A stretch of DNA of 64,000 nucleotides from Paenibacillus hexagrammi. Lineage in GTDB: Bacteria; Bacillota; Bacilli; Paenibacillales; NBRC-103111. The notes beneath the pieces were generated by a model. That model ran no database searches. It saw only the letters and a list, made by a program, of their open reading frames with translations, and was not told where the DNA came from. Positions within the stretch are counted from its first letter, which is position 1, and each line of letters starts with the position of its first letter. The stretch lies in NCBI RefSeq assembly GCF_021513275.1, contig NZ_CP090978.1:744001-808000 (forward strand), read 5' to 3'. A program made the position numbers and the translations under genes. Positions 57,365-64,000 of the stretch are shown here, in pieces.

Positions 57365-57823
57365 TTGTGGAAGAAAGTGAAACGTTTCTTTTCGATGGGA
57401 ATCTCTATGCAGTTACTGTTAATTGAGGCTTTCTTTTATTTGGGATGGGCGCGTATTCTGAAATCATTACCTTTCTCTAGAGTCGCACCGACACTAGGTG
57501 ATCGAAGGCTTGAGACCCCCCACACTGAGAACTGTGTACATAAAGCTTTGATAATAGATATCTCCCGAGCTATTCAAATGATGAGTCGCTATACATTTTG
57601 GGAAAGTAAATGTCTAGTAATGGCCATAGCGGGAATGAAGATGCTAGAGAGAAGGGGAATAGAAAGTACTTTATACTTAGGAACGGCAAAAGATGCCAAA
57701 GGAAAAATGATCGCACATGCATGGCTGCGAAGCGGTCCCTTCTATATTTCAGGTGCTGAGACTATGAGACGTTTTACCGTTGTAGAGACGTTTGGAAAAC
57801 AGATGAAGCGATTAGAGGGCTAA
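57365..57823 (+). CDS. Lasso leader peptidase B2 (transglutaminase-like)
   Basis: The 152-residue protein has the catalytic Cys in WESKCLVMAIAG (Cys83) and His in AHAWLRSG (His118), the core of the B2/McjB C-terminal cysteine protease. It cuts after the leader Met, next to the Thr at -2. The third triad residue, normally Asp some twelve residues after His, is not obvious; Glu132 is the nearest acidic residue. TTG 57365 starts six bases after the B1 stop. The N-terminal ~30 residues are hydrophobic (LLLIEAFFYLGWARIL), as in other B2 proteins. Confidence 0.9.
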   Translation: MWKKVKRFFSMGISMQLLLIEAFFYLGWARILKSLPFSRVAPTLGDRRLETPHTENCVHKALIIDISRAIQMMSRYTFWESKCLVMAIAGMKMLERRGIESTLYLGTAKDAKGKMIAHAWLRSGPFYISGAETMRRFTVVETFGKQMKRLEG

Positions 57824-57836
57824 GGGAGAAGCAGTG

Positions 57837-59015
57837 ATGGAAAACGACTACGTTTTGAGAAATGATACATTTCCTAAAGAGTTAAACTGGTTGCTAATCT
57901 TGTTACAGAGCGATATAAGTGACGGCGATACTGTACAATGCAAACCGGATGGAATGGACTGGGAGTACTTCTTGCAAATAGCAAAGCATCATAGGGTCTA
58001 TCCAGCTGTATATGTAAGGTTAAATGCATTGGAATCCGATGTTGTTCCCAGTTATGTACTTCAATCGCTTCGTTCGTATTACAATAATAATACGTTTCAA
58101 ATGTTATATCTGAGCAGCGAGATGGAAGGCATTTGTAAGCAATTGGGCGAGCGGCACATTCGTTCGCTTATGCTTAAAGGGCCTGTACTAGCTCAGGAAC
58201 TATATGGGGATGTGTCACTTCGTACATCTAAAGACCTAGATATCTTAGTCTCAATAGATGATGTTGAGAGAGCGGAAAGCATTCTAGTGAGCCAAGGATA
58301 TGTGGTGGACCATGAATTTCCACGTGTCTTGGAAGACTGGAAATGGAGATTTCACCATATTTCTTTTTTACATCCGGAAAAGAGGATACAAATAGAATTG
58401 CATTGGCGATTGAATCCTGATATGGGGAAGGAACCGGGATTCGAACTGCTTTGGGACAGAAGCAGAGTCAGTGCAATAACAAAATATCCTGTTCATTTTC
58501 TTGGGAAAGAAGATCTATTTTTATTCCTGGTATCTCATGGTGCTAGACATGCCTGGTTCCGGTTACGATGGATCACGGACATTGACAAGATTGTACATAA
58601 AGGATTGGAATGGCCGGTTTTACGCGAACTGCTTTTGGAATATAACTGCACTCATGTCGGAGGTCAGGCGCTGTTGTTGGTCTCAGATTTATTCAAGACT
58701 CCGATTGATCAAGAGATTTTGAGTATTACTAAGGGGCAATTACAGCGTAAGTTGGCAAGAAACTCTCTTATTTTTATTAAGAACACTGTGAATTTATGTT
58801 CCGAACCTCATGCGGAACTTGATAAGTTATATCGCAAATATATGTATTTGTTGAGGTGGGGGCAGCAAAAATGGAATTTCATCATTCGGCGCTTTTATCC
58901 AAGTTCACTTGATGCAGAAGCATTGCCCTTGCCAAAAGCCCTGCATTTTCTGTATGTTCCATTGCGTCCCTTTCTTTGGTTAATGAGGCAAATAAAACAG
59001 CATTCTTCAATATAA
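57837..59015 (+). CDS. Nucleotidyltransferase-fold protein of the lasso cluster
   Basis: About 392 residues. SLMLKGPVLAQELYGDVSLRTSKDLDILVS (region ~107-137) carries the G-x-S...D-x-D pattern of the NTP_transf_5 superfamily, and IQIELHWRLN supplies the third acidic strand. Proteins of this family accompany many Firmicutes lasso clusters with a kinase; their role is not settled. It might extend the modification of the C-terminal phosphoserine or transfer a nucleotide. It starts at ATG 57837, eight bases after AGGGAG, and lies between B2 and the exporter in the same operon. Confidence 0.8.
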   Translation: MENDYVLRNDTFPKELNWLLILLQSDISDGDTVQCKPDGMDWEYFLQIAKHHRVYPAVYVRLNALESDVVPSYVLQSLRSYYNNNTFQMLYLSSEMEGICKQLGERHIRSLMLKGPVLAQELYGDVSLRTSKDLDILVSIDDVERAESILVSQGYVVDHEFPRVLEDWKWRFHHISFLHPEKRIQIELHWRLNPDMGKEPGFELLWDRSRVSAITKYPVHFLGKEDLFLFLVSHGARHAWFRLRWITDIDKIVHKGLEWPVLRELLLEYNCTHVGGQALLLVSDLFKTPIDQEILSITKGQLQRKLARNSLIFIKNTVNLCSEPHAELDKLYRKYMYLLRWGQQKWNFIIRRFYPSSLDAEALPLPKALHFLYVPLRPFLWLMRQIKQHSSI

Positions 59016-59027
59016 GGTGGGACAGGA

Positions 59028-60824
59028 ATGGGTAATATGTTGTATTACATAAGAAAATTGTATTTGGTTGCGGGTTACAAGCTAATCATCAATTTTATTA
59101 GTATGATTATAGTCAGTTTTATAGATGGAATCGGAATTTACTTACTGCTTCCCATGTTAAGCATAATTGGGATTTTGAAGATGGATATTCATAATATGAT
59201 TCCTATACCATGGCTATCAAAAATTATGATGAGTCTATCTGGTGTTCTAAATTTACCTAGTGTATTAGCATTCTATATATTTGTGGTTATCCTTCAAGCT
59301 CTACTGCAAAGAAACCAAACTATTCTCAGTATGAAAATCCAACAGGGCTTTATCAGGAAGTTAAGATGGGATACGTATCGTTCTCTAATTGAAGCGAATT
59401 GGATATTTTTCGTGAAAAAGAGAAGAGCGGAATTCAGTCACATATTAACGACTGAGTTAGCGCGTGTCGGGCAAGGAACTAACTTCGTATTACAATTGGC
59501 AGCATCTGTGATCTTCACCTTCATACAAATTGGTTTTGCTTTTTTACTCTCAGCTAAGCTTACTGTTCTGATTCTGATCTGTGGTTTGGCTATTTTTGTA
59601 TTTATGCGAAAAAATGTGAAGCGGGCTAAAACGTTAGGTGACCGATCATCAGAACTTTCACAAGTATATTTTAATGGAATAACAGAACACTTTAACGGTA
59701 TTAAAGATATTAAAAGTAATAGACTTGAAAAGTCCCATTTAGATTGGTTTCAAAGCGTATGTAACCAAATACAGTCGAATGCAGTCAATTTTGTAAAACT
59801 AAATTCGAAAACTCAGTTTTTCCATAAGATATCAGCTGCTGTATTAGTGGCGCTATTTATTTTTCTATCGTTTGAGATTCTTGGAGTGTCAGCGGAACAG
59901 CTTATGCTAATTATTATCATCTTTTCACGTTTGTGGCCGCGGTTTACATCCATTCAATCTAGTGTGGAATACATTGTTTCTATGTTTTCAGCCTTTCAAG
60001 CCGTAACGAATTTGCAAAATCAATGCAAAGCTGCAAGAGAATTGACAGCACAGAATTACAAATTTACAGAATCACTTATCATTGAAGACGGTATAAGATG
60101 TAACCAAGTAAGTTTTCGTTATAATGAAGATGAGAAAGTATACGCACTTAAAGATATTAATCTGTTCATACCAGCTAGAGGTATGACTGCTATTGTGGGA
60201 AAATCAGGTGCAGGAAAAAGCACTTTAATCGATATTCTAATGGGCTTAATTCAAGCGGAACAAGGTGAAATCCTAATAGATAACGATCCCCTCACTTCAG
60301 AGATGTTATTTCCATTGAGAAGTTCAATTAGTTACGTCGCACAAGATCCTTTCTTGTTTCATGCGAGTATTAGAGAAAATTTGATGATGGTAGATCCTAG
60401 TGCAAGTGACGAACAATTATGGGAAGCATTAGCCTTCTCAGCATCCGATGATTTTGTTAGAAGATTACCTCAGGGCATTGATACGATCATCGGAGATCGT
60501 GGAGTAAGGCTCTCTGGAGGCGAACGACAACGTATTGTTCTAGCAAGAGCCATATTACGTAAACCATCCATACTTGTACTTGATGAGGCTACTAGCGCGC
60601 TGGATAGCGAAAATGAGAAAAAGATTCAAGAAGCGATTGAGCATATGAAGGGAAAGTTGACCATTATTGTCATCGCTCATAGGTTATCAACTATTCGCAG
60701 TGCTGATCAAGTCATTGTAATGGAACACGGACAGGTAACTCAACAAGGTAGTTATCAAAAGTTATCTCAGGAATCTAAAGGTCTGTTTAGTAAGCTGTTA
60801 GGGTATCAAGCAGAGGTAAGTTAG
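59028..60824 (+). CDS. ABC exporter of the lasso peptide (D protein)
   Basis: A 598-residue half-transporter. Six membrane segments lie in residues ~15-320. The nucleotide-binding domain has Walker A GKSGAGKST (391-399), signature LSGGERQR (495-502) and Walker B ILVLDEATSALD (515-526). It probably exports the mature peptide and may give self-immunity, as in other lasso clusters. No peptidase C39 domain is present, which fits leader removal by B2. It starts 12 bases after the preceding gene and ends the operon. No clear terminator follows. Confidence 0.93.
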   Translation: MGNMLYYIRKLYLVAGYKLIINFISMIIVSFIDGIGIYLLLPMLSIIGILKMDIHNMIPIPWLSKIMMSLSGVLNLPSVLAFYIFVVILQALLQRNQTILSMKIQQGFIRKLRWDTYRSLIEANWIFFVKKRRAEFSHILTTELARVGQGTNFVLQLAASVIFTFIQIGFAFLLSAKLTVLILICGLAIFVFMRKNVKRAKTLGDRSSELSQVYFNGITEHFNGIKDIKSNRLEKSHLDWFQSVCNQIQSNAVNFVKLNSKTQFFHKISAAVLVALFIFLSFEILGVSAEQLMLIIIIFSRLWPRFTSIQSSVEYIVSMFSAFQAVTNLQNQCKAARELTAQNYKFTESLIIEDGIRCNQVSFRYNEDEKVYALKDINLFIPARGMTAIVGKSGAGKSTLIDILMGLIQAEQGEILIDNDPLTSEMLFPLRSSISYVAQDPFLFHASIRENLMMVDPSASDEQLWEALAFSASDDFVRRLPQGIDTIIGDRGVRLSGGERQRIVLARAILRKPSILVLDEATSALDSENEKKIQEAIEHMKGKLTIIVIAHRLSTIRSADQVIVMEHGQVTQQGSYQKLSQESKGLFSKLLGYQAEVS

Positions 60825-60876
60825 AGAGAGCGAGGGACTGTTTTTCAGGTATTGCAGTATCTGAAGGTAGTCTGCT

Positions 60877-60906
60877 TGTATATGATACAATTTGTATCAT
60901 AAATGT
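60877..60906 (+). promoter_or_regulatory. Operator with flanking -35/-10-like boxes after the exporter gene
   Basis: A perfect palindrome ATGATACAATTTGTATCAT (60882-60900), preceded by TTGTAT and followed by ATAAAT, the same arrangement as the promoter at 62700-62728. It drives the LCP gene together with a second copy at 61055-61073. No protein gene lies in 60825-61099. Confidence 0.7.
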
Positions 60907-61054
60907 AGTGAATGTAGGATGAATTTACTAATTGTTTAAAAGCTATATTGGGTCTTTGTATCCTATTTCGCGGGAAAATTAGTCCTACTATAAGGAGGGA
61001 CTTGCGAAAAATAAGACTGTGTGCTTATAAAACGGTTGTAAAGACAACTAATAA

Positions 61055-61073
61055 ATGATACAATATGTATCAT
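61055..61073 (+). promoter_or_regulatory. Second operator upstream of the LCP gene
   Basis: Perfect palindrome ATGATACA-ATA-TGTATCAT, 27-45 bases before the start codon. It is the best match to the window-wide consensus. Two copies 173 bases apart would allow looping. Confidence 0.75.
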
Positions 61074-61099
61074 TCGGGATTAGAGGGAAGTGCTTGCTG

Positions 61100-62101
61100 A
61101 TGAGGAGACGAAAAATTTTAATAGCCATTGCCTTTTTAGGTACCATACTCCTTATTTGTTTGGCAATAAGTTGGTTTAGCGATCCTTTCAGACATTTCGG
61201 CAGCTCTGACATTCCTGCTCTGGTAACGCCGAGTGGAAATATTCAAGCGCTTACATTTGGAGGGGGAAACAAAGAGCAAGGTCAGATTACCTTTGGGTCT
61301 AAAGAACCAGTGCAGCCCAGTACTCGAGTCAGTAAACCATTTAATATTCTTGTTCTAGGGATAGATGCCCGTGCGGACGAACTATCCCGTTCAGATGTTA
61401 TTATGGTGGTTCATGTAATTCCAGATCTAAGAGAAGCGACAATTGTATCAGTTCCTAGGGATACCAGAGTATATATAGAAGGGGTCGGTTACACCAAAAT
61501 AAATCATGCTCATTATTTGGGTGAACAGAGGGGAGGGAGTAGAGAAGGGACGGAAGAAGTCCTACAAACAGTAAGTAACTTTTTGCAAATACCAATACAT
61601 TATTATGTAAAAACGAACTTCTCTGGTTTTATGAATTTGATAAATTCTCTGGATGGGGTCGAGGTTAAACTTGATCAAGATGTTTTGTTAAAAGGTACCC
61701 ACAAACAATTATCGGCCGGAGTGCAACATATCAATGGTGAAGAAGCACTGAAGCTTATTAGAGAAAGATGGGCGTTCTCAAACGGAGATTTTGGCCGTCA
61801 GAATGAGCAATTTAAAATATTGAGAAGTGTAGCCCAACGCTTATTAGCTCCAGACCAAATATGGAAAACAATCGCCATGCTTCCTGATTTAAAGAAAGAT
61901 TTAGTTGATACCAATTTTACGGATACGGATTTATTAAGTCTAGTGCGCTTATTTAAAGGAGTAGATAGTGAGGATCTAAAATACATTCAGATTCCCGGAA
62001 AAAGCGGCTATGAAGAAGATCCTTTATTAAATAAAAAGTTATATTATTGGCTGCCTGATTCGGAAGAAGTTCAAAAAATAATGACAATAAATTTCCAATA
62101 G
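61100..62101 (+). CDS. LytR-CpsA-Psr (LCP) family protein
   Basis: LCP enzymes attach undecaprenyl-linked polymers (teichoic acids, capsule) to peptidoglycan outside the cell. An N-terminal membrane anchor (ILIAIAFLGTILLICLAISW) is followed by the LCP domain with NILVLGIDARADELSRSDVIM, SVPRDTRVYI, KINHAHYLGE and RERWAFSNGDFGRQNEQF. The Arg/Asp residues that bind the pyrophosphate lipid are all present. ATG 61100 is used; TTG 61094, six bases after GAGGG, is equally possible. The polysaccharide it handles is probably made by the cluster that begins at the right edge of the window. Confidence 0.92.
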   Translation: MRRRKILIAIAFLGTILLICLAISWFSDPFRHFGSSDIPALVTPSGNIQALTFGGGNKEQGQITFGSKEPVQPSTRVSKPFNILVLGIDARADELSRSDVIMVVHVIPDLREATIVSVPRDTRVYIEGVGYTKINHAHYLGEQRGGSREGTEEVLQTVSNFLQIPIHYYVKTNFSGFMNLINSLDGVEVKLDQDVLLKGTHKQLSAGVQHINGEEALKLIRERWAFSNGDFGRQNEQFKILRSVAQRLLAPDQIWKTIAMLPDLKKDLVDTNFTDTDLLSLVRLFKGVDSEDLKYIQIPGKSGYEEDPLLNKKLYYWLPDSEEVQKIMTINFQ

Positions 62102-62121
62102 GAAAGAAAGGGATGATAATC

Positions 62122-62640
62122 ATGCAAGTTGTACAGCCGATAAGAGACCAGGATAAAATTGAAGAAATTCAGGCAATATTAAAAAACCAATCCGATAGAG
62201 ATTGGTTATTGTTCACAATCGGGATAAACTCAGGTCTTCATTTAAATGACTTGTTAACTTTAAAAGTAAAGGATCTAAAAGGGAAAAATAAAGTAACGAT
62301 AAAAGAGGGGAAAACGAAGAAAGAGAAGACTTTTACTATCAGTAATCAGTTGGTTGAATGGATCTATGAATATGTAAAGTACATGACCGATGATGACTTT
62401 TTATTTCCGTCTCAAAGAACAGGGAAGCCTATCAAAAGAATTCGTGTTTATCGAATATTGAACGAGGCTGCTAAGCAAGCTGGCCTGGATGATGTTGGCA
62501 CTCATACACTGAGAAAAACATTTGGGTATCACTACTATCAAAAAACTAGAAATCTGACAGTACTTAGGGATCTATTTAACCATTCTGCACCCTCGGTTAC
62601 TCTTAGATATATTGGTGTACAAAGTGATCAAATGAAATAA
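62122..62640 (+). CDS. Small tyrosine recombinase lacking the first catalytic arginine
   Basis: The 172-residue protein is only the catalytic domain of a phage-integrase-type recombinase. Box II is visible as HTLRKTFGYH (His-x-x-Arg) and NHSAPSVTLRYIG (His/Tyr nucleophile). The first catalytic Arg, normally in SGLRxxEL, is His here (SGLHLNDLL). The core-binding N-terminal domain is missing. It may be inactive or a regulatory relative. ATG 62122 has AAAGGG about eight bases upstream; ATG 62113 is too close. It follows the LCP gene by 20 bases and probably shares its transcript. Confidence 0.82.
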   Translation: MQVVQPIRDQDKIEEIQAILKNQSDRDWLLFTIGINSGLHLNDLLTLKVKDLKGKNKVTIKEGKTKKEKTFTISNQLVEWIYEYVKYMTDDDFLFPSQRTGKPIKRIRVYRILNEAAKQAGLDDVGTHTLRKTFGYHYYQKTRNLTVLRDLFNHSAPSVTLRYIGVQSDQMK

Positions 62641-62699
62641 CTAGTAAGGGAATCTCCTAATTAATCTAAACGCTTTCATAACTTATTTTCAAAATATCC

Positions 62700-62728
62700 T
62701 TGACATGATACATGATGTATCATAAATT
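62700..62728 (+). promoter_or_regulatory. Promoter with embedded operator upstream of the 49-aa gene
   Basis: TTGACA (62700-62705), 17 bases, TAAATT (62723-62728). The spacer is filled by the perfect palindrome ATGATACA-TGA-TGTATCAT (62705-62723). A protein bound there would exclude RNA polymerase, so repression is the natural reading. A weaker half-site GTATCA follows at 62739-62744. Confidence 0.75.
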
Positions 62729-62794
62729 AGGTACATAACGTATCAATGACGCCTGAAAAAATCTTCAGTAGAGTTAAAAATTGGGGGTTAATCC

Positions 62795-62944
62795 ATGAAT
62801 CAACAGGATGTTATTAAACTCGACATTATGGAAATAATGAAAGTGCTGAAACTAGATGAAAGTAAGTACAAATTAATGAGCATTAATGAATCCAGTAAGG
62901 AAGAAACTATTTTAGAGAACGTTCAGCCCTTACAAAAGCAATAA
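62795..62944 (+). CDS. Small protein, 49 aa, of unknown function
   Basis: ATG 62795 lies seven bases after GGGGG and 67 bases after the -10 box of an operator-controlled promoter, so expression is likely. The sequence begins MNQQDVIKLDIMEIMKVLKL and is mostly helical, Lys/Glu-rich, without Cys or membrane segments. The last 38 bases overlap, tail to tail, the XRE regulator gene on the other strand. A small antagonist of the neighbouring regulator (as SinI is to SinR) is an attractive idea, but no SinI similarity is recognisable. Confidence 0.6.
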   Translation: MNQQDVIKLDIMEIMKVLKLDESKYKLMSINESSKEETILENVQPLQKQ

Positions 62945-63278
62945 ATCGTTTAGCTTCTTCAGAAGTTAATTTATTCCCATCGATTGTTAGTGAAAACTTC
63001 TCAAGAATTTTATCATCCGACAATTCAAGACTATCTGCAAATTCCTTAATGTCTTCGTCTAAAACTTGTTCAGGAGAATTCGTTCTGCCAAGTAGATAGT
63101 CAATAGAAACCTTAAAAAAAGTGGCGATTTTATTGATTGTGTCATAATCAGGTTCGCGTCTCGATGTTTCGTAGTGAGATAGTGAAGCTCTAGAAATTCC
63201 CAATTTATTAGCAAGCTCTTCCTGCGTAAGCGCGTGCTTATCACGCAGTAGGGCAATTCTGTCACCATATTTACTCAT
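62907..63278 (-). CDS. XRE-family helix-turn-helix regulator
   Basis: The 123-residue protein has an N-terminal HTH_3 domain (RIALLRDKHALTQEELANKL, GISRASLSHYETSRREPDYD, TINKIATFFKVSIDYLLG) and a ~55-residue C-terminal part ending SEEAKRFIAFVRAER, like many SinR/ImmR-type repressors. It is the only DNA-binding regulator near the lasso operon and so a candidate reader of the TGATACA palindromes. Its own upstream region (63290-63350) instead carries TATAACCAGTTTGTTAGAACTATTATA-like repeats (63316-63341), which may be its autoregulatory site. Confidence 0.88.
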   Translation of the reverse strand: MSKYGDRIALLRDKHALTQEELANKLGISRASLSHYETSRREPDYDTINKIATFFKVSIDYLLGRTNSPEQVLDEDIKEFADSLELSDDKILEKFSLTIDGNKLTSEEAKRFIAFVRAERSLK

Positions 63279-63392
63279 AATTAATTCCTCACAATCGATA
63301 AGTTTATAAACAGTATAACCAGTTTGTTAGAACTATTATACCAGTCTTCTTATAGTTAGAAAACGGCAAATATAGAATTTATACTGTATATA

Positions 63393-63410
63393 CCGATACA
63401 TATTGTATCC
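63393..63410 (+). promoter_or_regulatory. GATACA-TAT-TGTATC operator upstream of the 63.4-kb gene
   Basis: CGATACA (63394-63400), TAT, TGTATCC form the recurrent palindrome with changed outer bases. It is 35 bases before the start of the next gene. Confidence 0.6.
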
Positions 63411-63444
63411 GTATACTGGGAGAAGTCGTTGTTAGGGGAGAATA

Positions 63445-63846
63445 ATGTATGAAAGTAATAAAAAATTGTTTGATGAGAATTTCAGAGATCAAAGGAAAAA
63501 AGTAACATCGAAAAGCACGAAATTGAATATAACTGATATGGATTCTAAAGGTATGGTGTTTAGGTCTTTTTTAAGGTTGCCTAAAAATGAAAATGTAGTG
63601 TGTTGTTTTCAATTTATTGTAAATGAAATTGTAATAACACTTGAAGGGGACATGAAGGATTGTCGGAAAACTAAGTTAGACTATGAATACCTTTTTGAAT
63701 GGAGAGGAGAGGAAGTTGACAACGCATTGATTACCTTGAGTACAGTTATAAAAAATGATGCAATTCATCGCAGAAAAGCTGCGAGACAATATGAGTACTT
63801 TAATCTTGACTACGCAAATAAGGCGTTGGTAGATATTGTATGTTAA
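63445..63846 (+). CDS. Hypothetical protein, possibly PilZ-like, 133 aa
   Basis: ATG 63445 follows AGGGGAG. The pattern NITDMDSKGMVFRSFLRLP followed by a beta-rich stretch (FQFIVNEIVITLEGDM) and a closing helix (LSTVIKNDAIHRRKAARQYEYF) resembles a PilZ domain. The N-terminal RxxxR pair that binds cyclic di-GMP is only weakly present (RDQRKK). The assignment is tentative. The gene overlaps the next by seven bases, so it is probably the first gene of an exopolysaccharide operon, under a TGATACA-type operator. Confidence 0.55.
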   Translation: MYESNKKLFDENFRDQRKKVTSKSTKLNITDMDSKGMVFRSFLRLPKNENVVCCFQFIVNEIVITLEGDMKDCRKTKLDYEYLFEWRGEEVDNALITLSTVIKNDAIHRRKAARQYEYFNLDYANKALVDIVC

Positions 63847-64000
63847 TCGATACCCACTGCCACATTTTGCCGAACATTGATGACGGAGCGGGAAGCTTAG
63901 AAGAAAGTATCGCAATGGCGAAAGGAGCAGTATTGAATGATATAGGTGTTATTGTGGCAACTCCTCACTATGGCAAAGGGAAGTACGTTAATGATGCTAA
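63840..64000 (+). CDS. CpsB/YwqE-type tyrosine-protein phosphatase, N-terminal part (3' end outside window)
   Basis: From ATG 63840 the frame is open to the window end and begins MLIDTHCHILPNIDDGAGSL, then SIAMAKGAV, GVIVATPHYGKGKYVN. The HxH metal site, the DDG motif and ATPHY are diagnostic of the PHP-fold phosphatases that dephosphorylate capsule tyrosine kinases (CpsB, CapC, YwqE). It overlaps the previous gene by seven bases. It marks the start of a capsule or exopolysaccharide regulatory module. Confidence 0.9.
   Translation, partial: MLIDTHCHILPNIDDGAGSLEESIAMAKGAVLNDIGVIVATPHYGKGKYVNDA

Noticed and set aside
19943-62640. Genomic island integrated at tRNA-Leu with the recombinase at 62.1 kb
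   Set aside because: AT-rich DNA begins after the tRNA, but no second copy of the tRNA 3' end was seen to the right and the recombinase lacks a catalytic residue and its N-terminal domain.

Overview
The window looks like a chromosomal segment of a Paenibacillus-type Firmicute. The evidence is strong GGAGG-type ribosome binding sites, frequent TTG and GTG starts, a Bacillus-like housekeeping synteny block, a sporulation gene (cmpA), and accessory families typical of Paenibacillus: large membrane AraC regulators, LplABC-type sugar transporters and a paeninodin-like lasso peptide cluster. Species assignment is inference.

Layout. 1-2.9 kb: tail of an exopolysaccharide cluster (two family 2 glycosyltransferases, one frameshifted, and a polyprenyl-phosphate sugar transferase). 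3.0-5.5 kb: an IS21-family element on the minus strand with a 5-bp target duplication. 5.8-16.6 kb: conserved block ydcC-like lipoprotein / SEC-C protein / alr / ndoAI / ndoA / tex / cmpA / SprT, as in the B. subtilis ydcC-ydcK region. alr carries an extraordinary polyglutamine insertion. 16.6-20.0 kb: tRNA-Asn, tRNA-Ser, a chemoreceptor with a sigma-D-like promoter, corA, tRNA-Glu, tRNA-Leu.

20.0-33.7 kb: AT-rich accessory DNA. It holds a frameshifted rmlB, an HD-GYP gene, cysC (APS kinase), a DUF3231 gene and a membrane protein gene, then a decayed partial copy of this same block. A large secreted SGNH-hydrolase gene follows, split by a second IS21 element, and then an RCC1-repeat protein. 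33.8-50.9 kb: a polysaccharide utilisation locus with GH105, a heparinase-like protein, a membrane AraC regulator, LplABC-type transporter genes and two very large GH141-like beta-helix proteins.

50.9-64 kb: a secreted propeller protein, then a compact lasso peptide operon. Its order is sulfotransferase, cyclase, two precursors, HPr-kinase-like peptide kinase, RRE protein (B1), leader protease (B2), nucleotidyltransferase and ABC exporter. An LCP-family protein, a small tyrosine recombinase, an XRE regulator and the start of a CpsB/YwqE-type phosphatase follow and lead into another exopolysaccharide cluster.

How it fits together. A palindrome with consensus ATGATACA-N3-TGTATCAT, or degenerate forms of it, recurs upstream of cysC, the SGNH esterase, the propeller gene, the sulfotransferase-lasso operon, the LCP gene, a 49-aa gene and the gene at 63.4 kb. 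This suggests one regulon. It links an APS kinase (which makes PAPS) with a PAPS-dependent sulfotransferase that is translationally coupled to the lasso cyclase. The lasso peptide may therefore be both sulfated and phosphorylated; this is a hypothesis.

Caution: nine single-base indels, most of them one-base losses in short homopolymers, break otherwise well-conserved genes. Consensus sequencing error is as likely as real pseudogenisation.
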